Source: Diadema setosum (lineage: Eukaryota > Echinodermata > Echinoidea > Diadematoida > Diadematidae). Taken from it: 64,000 nt of DNA. Shown one piece after another: positions 1 through 12,634 of the stretch. The notes below the pieces were generated by a model that had not been told where the DNA came from, ran no database searches, and saw only the letters and a program-made list of their open reading frames with translations. The translations under genes and the position numbers were made by a program. Each line of letters begins with the position of its first letter. The first letter of the stretch is position 1. Location: contig CM067077.1 of NCBI GenBank assembly GCA_033980235.1, positions 11,883,797 to 11,947,796 of the forward strand. Reading direction: 5' to 3'.

Positions 1-133
1 TCGCATCACGGATCTTTCGGCCAAAACTTGAAACGATAATTTGTGTCGCCGTTGTTCTCTTTTCTTTCACAGCAGTTACACAACAAGGTAGGTAGCATCT
101 TACTATACGATCATTTAAAAATGCATTCATAAA

Positions 134-181
134 TTGTTCCTCTGGGAGTTTCTCCTGGAAACTCAAGAAATATATATTTAT

Positions 182-249
<68 letters not shown>

Positions 250-319
250 TGTATATATAAATATATATATACATATTATATGTATATATATATGTATATA
301 TTTAGAAATTAAGGTTTAG
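134..319. repeat. (TA)n microsatellite
   Basis: Long alternating TA/TATATA run, interrupted by a few other bases. The open frame across it reads only Tyr-Ile repeats and is not a gene. Confidence 0.95.
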
Positions 320-2640
320 ACATGACTGCATTTTTCACGAAATTTGAAAGTAGATAAAGAAAAACAGAATAAAGGGGATAACTCGTATACGTTACATAAA
401 AATCTATGGCACTCGTGGGATCACTGGTTTGCCAGAGATTGTTCAGAGATATTTCTATGGATTATGAATGTCTGAACGAGTCTGTAAATCATACATTCGT
501 TGGATGTACACAAAAAAAAAATGTCTGTTAGGGTTGTTCATTTGAACGTTGCTTTGGTGCATCTTTATTATCGATCGCTATGCTGTCGATTTTATTTTCT
601 TCTTACGAATAACTAGCTTCTTAGAGAAATAGAGAGTTGCTTAGGCACATGCTACATGCTCGAATAGAATCAAGATGGTTAGAAAGGCATATTTTATGAT
701 CGACAAAAATTGATTGGATTGTTCTTTCTGTATGTGTCACCTTGGGGGGAGAAGCAGTTTATGAGCAAAGAAAATAATGTAATACAGAGATAAGAGATTA
801 ATGGTTAATTGCCAAAGCATGTGGTTATGAGAGTACGGCAATCAATTACACTCGGTCTTGCCGTTTTTGGAATTGTTGTAGTATGCAGAGTGACCTATTA
901 TCCTCCTTGCAGAGGAAATTGTGTCTTTCTTTTTCCTTTCTCTAGCGTGTTCGACTGTCAATTCATCAAACACATAATGGAAGCTGGATTGAAAACAGCC
1001 AAAGCGTGATGCAGGTGTGCGTTTAAAGTGTGCCCAGTGCAGCTTTGCCTTATCGCTTTGAGAGATGCCCCGCTTTAAGGACTATAGCCAGAAGAAGCGT
1101 TTTCGTGAAAATATTTCAATTCTGGGCGGTTTCCCCTTTCTTGGCTTCATTCCACTTCCACCATCTGTACGCCGTACTGCTTGCTAGACCACCTCCCTGT
1201 TTCGACCAATGCTCTATCGCTTCTTTCTTTCTGTCTTTCTTTTCCTTCCTTCTCGACTTCTGGGGTCTCAGAAGGCGAGGGCATTATAGATATGATTACT
1301 AGATCTTGTCTTCTTGCTTTCTCGCATCCAAGAAGTAAAGAAGACTAGATTTCTGATTTTGCCTCTTCGGTTCGAAACGTTTGAGAGAGCGCGATATCTC
1401 GTCTCCTCACTGGCACTCATGAACTTCCTGGCAAAAGTATATCACTTTCGTTTTCGTTTTCTTTCTCCCCTATCTCACCGATACCAAACACGGACGTTCA
1501 TCTCCTATTGTGGCGACCAGGTCATACGTGTCTCATATTTTACATCTTGGGGAGTTTGACACCAGATTGTGTAGTGTGTGTGTGTGTGTTCGTGCGAAAA
1601 TTGTTGTGGGAGTATAGGAATTCTATGTAGTCTGTCGGGACTGACAGAAAATGGAAGCCAAAAATGTAATTTATGACATTCTTTCATACAAAAGTGTGCG
1701 GAGGTTGGTATCCAGACGGGCAAATATTAATGCTCTTCTATTATATAAAAGTTGTGTCGGCCTACTCCCTTTGGCTAAAATTACATTATTCATTCACATT
1801 TGCATACTGGTAGAAGTCAGTTACTTCAGTTTCGTACCTATCATTCATCATTGATCGCGACTCGTCGTCTTGGTTTCCCTGCCCAGATAGTAACACCTAA
1901 AAGGCTGATTTGCTTTAAAAAAAAAATAAAAATAAAAGTTGTGATCTCTAAACTGCTTCTGCCCAATTTTAAAAAGTCGAAGGATTTTCTAAAAAGTTGA
2001 AATTTGCAAGGTTTTTTTGACATCTTTCCATGGGTCTTCGGCTCTACCTAAAGTTTGAAAAACCTCATCTCAATTTCTAGATTCGTTTTGCTCACAAGCC
2101 TTTACCTTTGTTCTATATGGGGAATTCCAATCTGTTTTTGTGGTCGGTTTTTAGCAAGAAATAGGGGGAGGGGAGGGGAGAGAATTCACTGGAAAGCTCG
2201 GAGTCTTGAGAATTCGGAAATACCAGAGAGAATTGTGTTCAGTGTCTCTATCAAACACCATGGTGACGCAACAAATATGTTTCTCACTCTTGGAGATTTT
2301 GCGCAGTCTCCCCCCTGTAGCACGTTGGCACTATACATTGTAGTGATCCTGGAATCCTGTATAAGATCCTGTAAAAAGTCTACGGGAACAGGAGTGTTTC
2401 GGGTTCTTTTGGGCCTCCTTCTCTCTAACTGCTACTCCCCTTTTCCCCAATGATTCTTCCTTTTTACAATCTTAATGTTTATTTCTTGAACTCACTGTAC
2501 CGATATACTTGCTTGATTGTAAATTCATTGTCATTACAATGGATTCATTTCTATTTGTTTCATTCTATTTTTCATTTATCATTAAATGAAAATAAGACAA
2601 CTTAATGCGTTGTCTCAACGTTGGGACAAATGAACAGTTT
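320..2640. other. no gene recognised
   Basis: AT-rich sequence with scattered short open frames on both strands. None has a recognisable domain, a convincing exon boundary or a composition unlike the background. A short (GT)n run lies near 1577-1590. Confidence 0.6.
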
Positions 2641-3130
2641 AATTAATGGTCAAAGTCCCGACCACGTGACCTCTGACAATATGATCACACTACTAATGGC
2701 CGTATAGCCAATATGGCCGACGACAATAATATGATCATTATGACAAACGCAAATACGAAGGCATTGCTACCATTAATCACATTTTAATGATTGGTGTTAC
2801 CGGTGCCATTTTCGACATTGATGCTTCCAAAAACAGCATCACCAATCTAGCTAATACCAGCACCACCCTACACCTGTCCACTAACTACTAAAATCCCAAT
2901 CCTCGGCGCTGCAACGAGTAGGCCGTATGCATATTGGCATCGCCACTGACTATCGCGACTATCAACAGATTGCCATCACCAACAGCATCATCACCACTCT
3001 CACTACATCAGCAATGCCACCACCACTGCAACTGTCACTAGGACCTATATAACTCCAACAATGACAATCTTCATCACCGCCTTATTTGTCATCACGTAAC
3101 TATAAAAGACATGTCGCCCAAATTGGAATC
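2640..3130. repeat. CA/CAT-rich degenerate simple sequence
   Basis: The stretch is enriched in CAC, ATC and ACC triplets (for example CATCATCACCACTCTCAC near 2989) without a fixed period. It looks like a decayed trinucleotide repeat. No open frame with domain character was seen. Confidence 0.45.
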
Positions 3131-3670
3131 ACGATATTCAGTGTAAACTCATCGAAAAGTTGCCTTGAAAATTTACAGATGTTTTCTTCAGAGCAATACC
3201 TTCTATGTTAGATTGTAGACTGCTAGATTTTTATCGCTTGTTACTTTATCTTTTGACCGTTTTGGTTTTTTGTTTTTCTTTTGTTTTTGTTTTTTTTTTT
3301 TAGGTGGGAAATAGACACGTAGTAATCTTTAAGAACTCTGAATGTGAGATCCATTTGCTCTGGAGACACCTTCCTCTGATCTTTCAACGTTTTGCTCTGA
3401 GGATAATTCTGACCATCTGCAAACGTTTGAGGCGATGGGTGCATGGGGGAGGGCACGCATGTAGACCCACGCATCTCCCGGGCAACGCCGCCAAGTTTTC
3501 TCAAGGGGTATAATACGCTTGCCTGGTACCTCCTTGGTTTTCCCCGATGGGAGGTTCGTCGTCTTGAGGAAGCAAACAATTCACCTCACTATGTGTGTCA
3601 AAGTTTAATGACGATTCAAATGTTGATCTGGGGTAAAGCGAGGTCGTGTGTCGGGTTTTGCGTTGGCTAA

Positions 3671-3707
3671 ATGTGTTTGTTTGTTTGTTTGTTTGTTTGT
3701 TTGTTTC
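3671..3707. repeat. (GTTT)n microsatellite
   Basis: About eight to nine consecutive GTTT units. A related GTTT/GCTT run lies at 5709-5750. Confidence 0.9.
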
Positions 3708-3709
3708 AT

Positions 3710-3930
3710 TTCCATCTGAGAAGATGGCTGGATAGCCCATATCTTGCTGCAATAGCTGGTCTTCCATAGGGTCCAGATGGATGTAAGGCGGGATCACTTC
3801 ACCGGGTTAAACACCCTGCTCTTTGCGATGAATAAATGAAGCGGGATCTTTTACGTGCATGAGTTGTGACTCTCTTACACACTGGACCTCCCTGTTATGT
3901 CCTATCCTACAATGCCCTAAATAAGGGCCA
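3710..3930. repeat. possible dispersed repeat fragment
   Basis: The block contains GATCTTTTACGTGCATGAGT followed by an 'acactggacctccctgttatgtcc' type stretch, which resembles dispersed repeats of invertebrate genomes. I saw no second copy in this window, so the assignment rests on recollection of the style of the sequence only. Confidence 0.25.
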
Positions 3931-4261
3931 AATCCAAGTCCGACTCAATCGCATTCATTTGCGAGTTATCAGTGAAACAAGTTCAAAATTTTAACCGAAT
4001 TTGATAAAATTTGGGAAGTAAAAGTTCACGTATTAAGTGATGGTCAACCTCTATTGCAACTGTCTTAGTCTAGTAGATTGCGCACTGCGCTGTCAATACG
4101 AAGGTATAGTGTTCGAGTGGCCTACTTCTGCACTTGAGCCAGGCACCGAGTCCTTGAGACAGGCACTGCATCCACAGAGTTCCTCTTTGACCATGGTGTA
4201 TGTAAGATGGGTTCTGGTAGAAGGCGGAACGTTTAATCAGGGAGATGGGAGCCCTACCTGG

Positions 4262-4650
4262 TTTAAAGGGATTGTATAGTTTTTGTTGAGATACAACTTC
4301 AGGTTTCTAACATTTTTTGGTGAGATAATGAGAAAAATATATAAGAGCATGTAATGTAAAGAGGAATTCAACGTTTATTTGATGAAGTTTGGTTTGAAAT
4401 GGCTGATATATCCATAACGAAGTAATCCTAATGAAAGGTGGGACCCACCTTTTCTAACGATCGCTTTGTATTACTTTGTTTTTGGATGTCTCTGCCATTC
4501 CAGAACCGATAATCATCAAATAAACTTTGAATTCCTCTTAGAATAGTATGCTCTGTGTTATTTTGTAGGTGATTTTTTTTTTTTTTGGTATCTCGCAAAA
4601 AGTTAAAAGCCCAATCCTCATCTCCACCAATACTATACAATCCCTTTAAA
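4262..4650. mobile_element. foldback MITE, family A (copy 1)
   Basis: The ends are a perfect 19-bp inverted repeat: TTTAAAGGGATTGTATAGT at 4262-4280 and its complement at 4632-4650. Much of the interior is also self-complementary; GAGGAATTCAACGTTTATTTG near 4360 pairs with the AAATAAACTTTGAATTCCTC region near 4520. A second diverged copy lies at 30761-31153. There is no coding capacity, so this is a non-autonomous DNA element. TTAA-like ends suggest a piggyBac-type or similar target, but I could not fix the superfamily. Confidence 0.85.
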
Positions 4651-5002
4651 CTAGCTGTTTTAGCATGTGTGCGGCACAGAGTGGTAGAATGGGAGTGGTT
4701 TGATTAAGTGGGGGTCTGATGATGTCATTTATGGTTTAGTAATACATTGCGGATTGTAGATTCGTTCCGATCACCCACACGTCACTTGAAAGCATGATAT
4801 AAAACAGTTGTTATCAGGACAGCAAACCAGAGATTCTTTTTGAGGGACTCCTGAGAGTTACAGTAACCAAGACATCAACCTAAATATGATTTATATTTAA
4901 AAACTAGTTAGCTCAAACCAATCGGATTATCGTAAAATGATTATGAAGCGACGATGGAATGACATCATGGCAGTGGTGACGATGGTGTTTGCAATCTGCA
5001 CA

Positions 5003-5150
5003 CTGCCACTGGTCCGACGCCAGGACTAGTAAAAATCACTGTCGGACCAGTAACTTTTTCAGGAATGGACCAGAAAAAAAAAATGGTGCCTACTGGTCCG
5101 ATAGACAGGTCGGACCAATAGAAGAAATAGGTTAGTGTGCACCCATGGAC
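5003..5150. repeat. cluster of alternating ACTGGTCCGAC motifs
   Basis: ACTGGTCCGAC and its complement GTCGGACCAGT occur four times in alternating orientation (near 5010, 5040, 5093 and 5110). The ends TGCACACTGCC and GTGTGCACC suggest a small foldback element. Confidence 0.5.
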
Positions 5151-5185
5151 GTTTGCAAATCTGAATTTCAAGGATTATTCAACAA

Positions 5186-5654
5186 TTTAAAGGGGCATTC
5201 CGGACGATTTTCATAATTTCACATGATGTAGTACATAATTCAACAGCTCCATGTATAGATTCGTGGAATTTATTGTGGTCCTAGAGCAGAGAAACCAATA
5301 AATTGAAAATCCTACTCAAATTACACTGGACAGTGCTGATGACATCAGAGGCTCATATATTTCAGAAATGTAGCAGTGTAATTCCATTACAATACCGCTT
5401 GCTCAACAAGTTCACCTGTGAAAAATCTATGCATGCCTTCTTCTTTTGTTCTGCTACCTTTAGCCCCAACTCATGCATTCTTATGGTGAGGCTGTCATGT
5501 CATCATCCTTGTTCATTGCAATTTGTTAAAATTTTAAAACATTCTCATTCCTTATCCCAATCACTATAAATTCTGAAACTGTGCACTCAGTTTGACTAAT
5601 TTATGGTTGTTCAAATGTAAAAGTCTGAAAATCATCCGGAGGTACCCTTTGAAA
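5186..5654. mobile_element. foldback MITE, family B (copy 1)
   Basis: It starts TTTAAAGGGGCATTCCGGAC and ends ...ATCATCCGGAGG..CCCTTTGAAA, an imperfect terminal inverted repeat. The interior open frame (5303-5569) has peptide-level similarity to a minus-strand frame of a second copy at 31375-31860, because the two DNA copies are homologous and inverted relative to each other. It is not a gene. Confidence 0.8.
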
Positions 5655-5708
5655 GAACACTCGGGTATGATGGTCGAGGTTATATGGACCTCTAAAGAGA
5701 AGATTTTG

Positions 5709-5758
5709 TTTGTTTGTTTGTTTGCTTGCTTGCTTGTTTGTGTTTGTTTGGTTTTTTT
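5709..5758. repeat. (GTTT)n/(GCTT)n simple repeat
   Basis: Run of GTTT and GCTT tetranucleotides followed by a T tract. Confidence 0.85.
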
Positions 5759-5909
5759 TTGCTCCCAGACAGGACGTCTTATACTTTATACTCTGCCCCC
5801 TCTTTCTCGATGTTAAAGAGATGGTATACTGTACCATCACTTTATACAACACATTACTGCTTTAAGAAGTTGCAGAAATGGCTACTTGCAATGTGTATGT
5901 ATTTATAAT

Positions 5910-7660
5910 GTCGCAGGGCCTTCTAAAGGGGACGTTTTTCAGGGCCTCGGGACCAGATACACTCTTTCGACATACAGACCATAATATCATATAGTGTTAT
6001 CAATCAAATAATATCGTTGTGATATCATGAGTAATGTATGGTACACTTACAAATGTGCTGCAAATGCTGGAATCACGTACTGATACGTTACTCTCACTGA
6101 TCATGTAAACGATGTCAATTATTATCACAATGACCATTATCATTAGAAATATTTCAGACTTTTTGACAATGCATCCAAACTCGTCAATAATCTACAGACA
6201 AATCATAGTGTGAAATCTTATTCTGTTTGATTCTAGAAAAGCATAGATGCCAAGATGATGTAATTTTGTCTGTAAACCAATACAACCATGTACGATTTAC
6301 TAATCTATATTAACTGCCTGATAAGGTGTACCGGTATGTAACCTTTACTCTATTTACTACAGGCAATTTTAACAAGGCTTGGAATTGCATTCAAGTACAT
6401 GTCCAGGACAGTAGGCATTAGATTGGAAATAACTATATAACACATACGTCTGTAGTTCAGCCTGGAAATCTCAGAAAAAAAAAATCAATCGAGACACAAA
6501 GGTATGTTAGTGAGTGTTTAGATATCGTGTTTGTGATCAATCATCGTTTGCGATGAGATTTTGACAAATCGTGTTTCCTGGGATACCATGTCCCTCTCCC
6601 CACTCTCCCTTCCCCTGTCTCTATTCATATCTCCCTCTCTATCTCTCCCTCCCTCATATATATTACTGGTCATGCTTCATATGGGGGGGGGGGGGGCATA
6701 TACACCTCTGTTCTTGCATTGCTTTGTGTTTTCGTCATCCGTTATCATTTGACGAAACAGGGTCGTCGGTCCTTTTATGGGTCCACACCCACAAGACAAA
6801 CAAAGATCTCTGGTTTTCTCCAAATAAAGGGAAATCTTATGTTATGTTTCTAAACGGGTTTTGAAATCATTTCATCCTTTTTGACGATTAGCATGAATAG
6901 TTAAGGCCAAGTAAAAAAAAAGAAAGTAGTTTCTCGTCCAGGTTTTTTGAGCAAGGCGATGAGGGAGGTCCTTACTATTTGATATCTTACTATTTTTTCG
7001 AGGATTGTCAAAATGAAAGTAATATGTGTTTCTCGTCCGGTAATTCTGAGAAAAGTAACGAGAGAGGGCTTTACTATTTTCTATATCCAATTTATGAAAT
7101 GAATATCACTCTGTTAAGTGGTAGCTGTGTTATGAGAGACCAGGTCCCAAGTGTATGTCTTGCCTGCACTCTCAAACATTTTCAAACAAATAGATATATG
7201 TACCATACTTGAAATGAAACTTCATGCATGCAGAAATACATTTGCTTTTTCTTTCCATTACAGATGTCAAGGGAAAATGACCATCTTAATACTGGTATTT
7301 AGTGTTGTAATGGCATTTCTGATACCAGTGTACTTGCAATTGTGATATATTGTGCTATTAATTGAAACAGGTATAAAACATGTCTTTCAACAAATGTACG
7401 ACTGAAATAAATTCCATTATATTCAAAACACTGCTTTATTTATTATTGTGTTTGTGACATTTTGTGTCCACACAGCTGGTACAGTGTATGTATAATTATG
7501 CATTTCTTCACAGTACAATTGTAGCACCTTCAACTGGAAACTGGCTTGTACAATTGCAGGTGGATGTCAAAATGATACAATTTATGGCATTATAGCAAAC
7601 AAAGATGTTTCTTCATGTTCTAAAAAGACGTTTGATAATCACTCATCATTTGGATGATGA
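5910..7660. other. no gene recognised
   Basis: AT-rich sequence with a CT-rich patch at about 6590-6660 and a G10-plus run near 6680. Short open frames on both strands carry no recognisable domain or splice context. Confidence 0.55.
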
Positions 7661-7670
7661 TTGTACAAGT

Positions 7671-7742
7671 GGAAACTCGATATAACGAGATGGTCGGGAC
7701 CGAGTCGTGTTCTTCGTTATAGCCAATATCTCGTTATATCAG
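7671..7742. mobile_element. pogo/Tc1-like terminal fragment
   Basis: The stretch GGAAACTCGATATAACGAG, then GGTCGGGACCGAG, then CGTTATAGCCAATATCTCG follows the pattern I associate with ends of pogo/Tigger-like DNA transposons and their MITEs. A direct relative of its right half is at 17244-17292, and a similarly built stretch is at 26765-26850. No transposase frame is present nearby. Confidence 0.4.
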
Positions 7743-7776
7743 TAGGCATAAAAGAAGGCATAACATAAAGACATTA

Positions 7777-7806
7777 ATTCGTCGGCGACCATCCGAACCG
7801 TCGTAT
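7777..7806 (+). repeat. left 30-bp terminal inverted repeat
   Basis: Matches the complement of 16447-16476 at 29 of 30 positions, with a weaker match running about 6 bp further inward. It also partly matches the complement of 7991-8013, so a shorter ~240-bp element ending there is an alternative reading. Confidence 0.75.
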
Positions 7807-7970
7807 ATGTCAAAATTCGGTAAATTTTTCGAATTTCAGATTTTGCCGTTTTAAGAAAGCCCAGCACACACTCTTTCTACTCACAAAATTTTGAAACCGG
7901 ATTTTGTGTTTTTAACAGAGAAATTTGATATACGTCATTTTGCCTGAACGCGAATTGGCTGAAGGCGTTC

Positions 7971-8006
7971 ATCCGAACCGACGTATCGCTATACGTCGGT
8001 TCGGGT
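7971..8006. repeat. subterminal hairpin
   Basis: 16-bp arms (ATCCGAACCGACGTAT and its complement, one mismatch) around a CGCT loop. The same arm motif recurs in the right-hand hairpin at 16095-16212. Confidence 0.85.
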
Positions 8007-8060
8007 GGCCGCGAAACTTCGAGTCGCGTTCAGAGAAGGTGTCGTATCGCCAGAACTGGC

Positions 8061-8103
8061 AGAAGCAGACGATGGAGCGTCAACCGGACCCTCCCCAGGA
8101 CCG
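8061..8103 (+). CDS. possible small 5' exon, unrecognised
   Basis: A short open stretch begins at an ATG (MERQPDPPQD) and ends at a good donor, CCG followed by GTGAGT at 8104. Splicing to the acceptor at 9374 gives a short continuation (SLSLGKPTDVEVLRDKDGYE) that meets a TGA about 26 codons in. That frame differs from the acidic frame at 9401-9671. The exon may be 5' untranslated, or part of a broken gene. Function unknown. Confidence 0.2.
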
Positions 8104-9400
8104 GTGAGTTTTATAATGTGTAGCTATGAAATCATGCAATTTCAAATAAAATGAACAGACCCAAGCAAGTTCTATCCATAAGATTGTCACTTGTCAAGAT
8201 AAATACGCAGATTGTCGTGGGTTTTCCAAAATATTTCGTTTTGTTGTTAGGTGTAGTCCTGTGTATAGATAAATATGTGGGTACAAAGGGATACTCTATA
8301 TAGTAGGGTTGAAATCATGATAGACCCTTTAGTCTAGAAAAACAACGTTCACAATGTTCTCGTTGAGTTGGCTTTATGTGCTTATGGTCCATATATGGAC
8401 CTCATACGTAGTGGGTGTGGACAGTGCCAAACATAGTGTTAACACTTCAGGGTGAGGTGTTTGTGTATTACCACAAAAAGTACGAGATTACTAGACGCCT
8501 AGACGAGTCTAACAAGTTAGGTAGTCACAGCCAACAATTTAGAGCCGCTAATCGCTGGTTCATCATTGAGTGTAGGGCCATAGAGTTCTGATGATAGGTT
8601 CTATACCGGTACTACTTATATATCTATGGCCGATTGAGCACCCAAGCTTGCAAACACACACAAAGAAAAACACCCAAATCTGAGTGTAATGTATCTCATG
8701 TGAATTTGCCAATTGATGTAAGCCAAGGATCTAGTAACGCTAGAAGGGCCTATACTGGCTACAGTAAAAATGAATAATTTTACCAACGTCTGTAAATTTA
8801 TCTGATACTTGTATTCCTAGGACTCGAGGAGTAGGATTAAATTATGCTGGCTTATAAATACATGTGTGTTGTTCAGAGATCTAGCCATCTGCAAATGCTT
8901 TGTTCGGTACCGGTACTGAGTACGGTATGTTTTTATCGCATGCATTTTTATGTCGCTGTGAGTGCCAAGTCTCCATAATATTGAAATCACTGCAACGAAG
9001 GCTTTAGTGTGTTAACAGGCCAGAGGGCAGTACTTGAGTAAGCCCCTCCTGTGATATCTAATAGTAATACGCTGATGTTCCACTATAACTAAAATATATA
9101 AATTGAGGTCTAAATGCAATGTTCCACTTGTCAGATCTAGCCTAGCTAGGCTATAGCTGCTCACACATTCTAGAGAGTAGTTTTGCAGTACCATAAGCAC
9201 AGGGAATCTTCGCCCTCTATCTGTTTATAATATGAGTTGAATTGTGCTTTTGCATTTTTATGATCAATGTATAAATAGACCACTAGATAGGCTTGAGGTA
9301 AAACATTTCTGCTAAAATTAAACATATTTTTTTAATACACTTGTAGTGAATGTTTTTGTTTTTGTTTGTTACAGGTCTTTGTCCTTAGGGAAACCAACAG

Positions 9401-9671
9401 ATGTTGAAGTCCTTAGGGACAAAGATGGGTACGAGGAATACCGTAGCTGCTGATCAGCTGAAATTCAGGAAGGGTAGCTTCCCACGACTTGGAGTTCGTG
9501 TGTCAATGCGATGGCACAGGAAACTGTGGAAATGCACAGTTACTGCTGTGTATGGGGGAGAGAATTCTGAAAGCAGTAGCGATGATGGAAACACAAGCAC
9601 CGCAGACAGCAGTGACGAAGATGATACTTCTGATTATGACGATGATGAGAACATTTACCTGGCGAAATTAG
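9401..9671 (+). CDS. candidate exon with acidic tail, unrecognised
   Basis: The open frame of about 90 codons begins at an ATG and ends at a donor (TTAG, then GTAAGA at 9672). Its first half contains the basic, aromatic stretch PRLGVRVSMRWHRKLWKCTV, loosely like a small beta-barrel (Tudor/chromo-like) strand pattern. The second half is strongly acidic: SESSSDDGNTSTADSSDEDD and further Asp/Glu. It leaves in phase 1, exactly the phase in which the exon-like copies at 10.5-14.1 kb start, so it could be the exon feeding that array. An in-frame TAG lies just upstream (9386), so either translation starts here or the gene is broken. I do not recognise the protein. Confidence 0.35.
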
Positions 9672-10515
9672 GTAAGATTGAGCACACACAAATTAATACA
9701 TATACTTGTAAAAAGTATGGACAGTATACAGTGTGTGTGTTTATTCAATGCGTCTAATAACCTCATAACTGTGCTGCAATGTTAGAAGTAGCTTACTCCA
9801 TACTGCATGAATGCATTTAAGTAGTGCCTGGTATATATTAGGTTTTCATGGTGTCAACTCATATACAGCACAACCAGGTATACCATGTTTTCAAAATAAA
9901 GACATGAGCGTGTACTTGTGTAGCCTTAATTCATGTTTATTAGTGTTATGCCTGCAAAAAAAAAAAAAAAAAACTTTAATGAACAGATTAGACCTTCTAT
10001 CAGTATCTTTTCTTTTTCTGTGTTACATCTGCTTGTATTTTGTGTTAGTTACTTTTTCCAATTTCATAATGCCCTTGTTTTGCTGCAAAACTGAAGATCT
10101 ATGTGTGTAGCCAGCAAGGCTGAGTTTAAAATATGTTGACTTGCTGACCCCATCCGGGTGCCCTATAGTAACAAAAGAGTTTGTAAGCCTATTAGCAAAT
10201 GCTATTTTTGTGCCTCACTTCCAATGATGTTTTTGTATTCTTCGTAAGCACATGCAATTGACTGTGGAAAGAGGATGCATGTACCTCTTGACTGCATTTA
10301 ATGCAGATCACCAGTCTATCTGATCTCTGCTGATGGGCAAAAATAAAACTCTTGTTTGTGGACATTTACATAGGGCTATCTGAAAAATGTGGTATTAAAA
10401 GGTTAATCTTAATTAAAAAAAAAAAATAATAATAATAAATTCAACTTATAAAAAAATATGATATTAACAGTGAAAAATATATGCACTATGTATATTTAGT
10501 TTTCCTCATTTACAG

Positions 10516-10631
10516 TTGGCATCTAAAAGGACATCAGCTGCATTCTAGAGATACCAAAGCTGTATTGAACAGTGAAGGAGCACCGTTCGATCCATCCCAG
10601 CAGAATGTCAGCTCTGACCAACTTCTCAATG
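10516..10631 (+). pseudogene. exon-like copy 1 (A-slot, unit I)
   Basis: Flanked by TTTACAG and GTGAGT. A one-base shift after GTTGGCATC and a TAG in the reading frame break it relative to the consensus (VGITKDMDCIQEIPVLVLNN, then ...PSQQNVSSDQLL). 116 bp, against 117 bp for the longest copy. Confidence 0.5.
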
Positions 10632-11084
10632 GTGAGTGTTTGTAAAGCCTTAATCTTGTTCAGAAACCCAAGCAGATATGGTTGAATCAATCTTGTTGGA
10701 ATATCAATTAGTAATCCAGATTAAATTATGCTATTGCTGTCATAATAGCAAATAAAAAGAATGACAGCAACTATACACAAGCAAAGAATGTAGCATCCTG
10801 GCTACCATGTACCAGTATTTTTTGCAGTTGTCAGGGGTGGGTCAAGGAATTCTGTAAATTGGGGGGTGGGGACCACACACACATCTCCAGTTTTTCTCTG
10901 TTTATTTTTTGTTATAAAAAAGGGCATCTTAAACCCCATGTGTCCTTGAACAGATCCACCATGGGTTGTAATCTGGATTACAAAGAAATGATAAAGTCAA
11001 TCTTTCAGTAAAAATTATTTAAAAAAATGTAATATCTATGCACCAAATGTATTTTCTTTTTCTTTTTGTTTTCTTCATTTCCAG

Positions 11085-11196
11085 TTGGCATCACCAAGGA
11101 CATGTACTGCATTCACGAGACCAATACCAGAATTGAACAACGAAGCGCCATCAGATCCATCCCAGCACAATGTCAGCTCTGACCAACTTCTCACAA
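11085..11196 (+). pseudogene. exon-like copy 2 (B-slot, unit I)
   Basis: Flanked by TTTCCAG and GTGAGT. It reads VGITKDMYCIHE, then shifts frame owing to deletion of part of the ATACCAGTGCTAGTA stretch, and meets TGA. 112 bp. Confidence 0.5.
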
Positions 11197-11931
11197 GTGA
11201 GTGTTTGTAAAGCCTTAATCTTGTTGGGAAACCCAACCAGATATTGCTGCATTAATCTTGTTGGAATATCCATTAGTAGTTGAGATTAAATGATGCTATT
11301 GCTGTCTTATACACTTTAATAGCAATTAAAAAGGATGACATAAACTACACACAAGCAAAGACTGTAGTATCCTGGCAACGATGTACCAGTGTTTTTTGCA
11401 GTTTTCAGGGGTGGGTCCAGGAATTCTGTGAAATTGGGGGGGGGGGGGGACCACATGCATGTTCTCCAGTTTTTCTATTCATTTCTTTTGTTTAAAAAAA
11501 GACAAAAATAAAGGGTATCTTACACCTGATGTGCCCCACATGAATCAACCACTTGTTGCAATCTGGATGACATGTTATCCTTCTTGTCCTATTGTAACAA
11601 ATGGCTAACACACAAGTGGAGAATGTAGCTTGTCTGCCAATTGTACCTTCCAAGCAGAGTGATAATCTATGAGCAATTCTCAAATGAGGATGCATGTACC
11701 GTTTGACTGCTTTCGCATTAATGCAGATCACCAGTCTGTCTGATCTCTGCTGATGGGCAAAAAACCCTCTTGTTTGTGGACATTTAAATAGGGCTTTCTG
11801 AAAATTGTGGTATTAAAAGGTTAATCTTAATATTAAAAAAAAAGAAGATAAATTCATTCTTAAAAAAAAAAATCTGATAGAAACAATAAAATAGACATGG
11901 GCTATGTATATTTTGTTTTCCTCATTTACAG

Positions 11932-12048
11932 TTGGCATCAAAAAAGACATCAGCTGCCTTCCTGAGATACCAGTGCTAGTATTGAACAATGAAGGAGCAC
12001 CGTCAGATTCACCCCAGCAGAATGTCAGCTCTGACTAACTTCTCACTG
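11932..12048 (+). pseudogene. exon-like copy 3 (A-slot, unit II)
   Basis: 117 bp, flanked by TTTACAG and GTGAGT. It is in phase 1 at both ends, so it could be repeated without breaking the frame. Reads VGIKKDISCLPEIPVLVLNN and onward until a single CAA-to-TAA stop in SSDQLL. Confidence 0.5.
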
Positions 12049-12521
12049 GTGAGTGTTAGCACAGCCTTAACCTTGTTGGGAAACCTAACCAGATATTGCT
12101 GAATCAATCTTGTTGGAATATCAATTAGTAAACCGGATTAAATGATGCTATTGTTGCCATATAATAGCAAATAAAAAGAATAACATCAACTATACACAAG
12201 CATAGAATGTAGCATCCTGCTACCATGTACCAGTATTTTTTGCAGTTGTCAGGGGTGGGTCCAGGAATTCTGCAAATTGGGGGGGGGGGGGACCACACGC
12301 ACATCCTCCAGTTTTTCTCTGTTAATTTTTTTTTTGTTTTAAAAGGGCATCTTAAACCCCATATGTCCCCGCGTGGATACACCATGGGTTGTAATCTGGA
12401 TGACATTTTGTCCTTTGAAAGAAATAATAAAGTCAATCTTTCAATAAATATGATTTTTTAAAAATGTAATATTTATGCACCGTTTGTATTTTGTTATTCT
12501 TTTTGTTTTCTTCATTTCCAG

Positions 12522-12634
12522 TTGGCATCACCAAGGAGTGGACTGCATTCACGAGATACAAATACCAGAATTGAACAACGAAGCACCATCAGACCCATCC
12601 CAGCAAAATGTCAGCTCTGACCAACTTCTCACTG
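12522..12634 (+). pseudogene. exon-like copy 4 (B-slot, unit II)
   Basis: Flanked by TTTCCAG and GTGAGT. It has lost bases after CACCAAGGA and in the middle, so the frame is broken. 113 bp. Confidence 0.5.

Noticed and set aside
134..319. Tyr-Ile repeat peptide
   Set aside because: Translation of a (TA)n microsatellite. The same applies to frames at 15062, 21652, 33974, 41583-41725 and 62295.
5303..5569. Conserved-looking peptide shared with 31452-31730
   Set aside because: Both lie in copies of one MITE family in opposite orientation; the similarity is at the DNA level, not from a protein.
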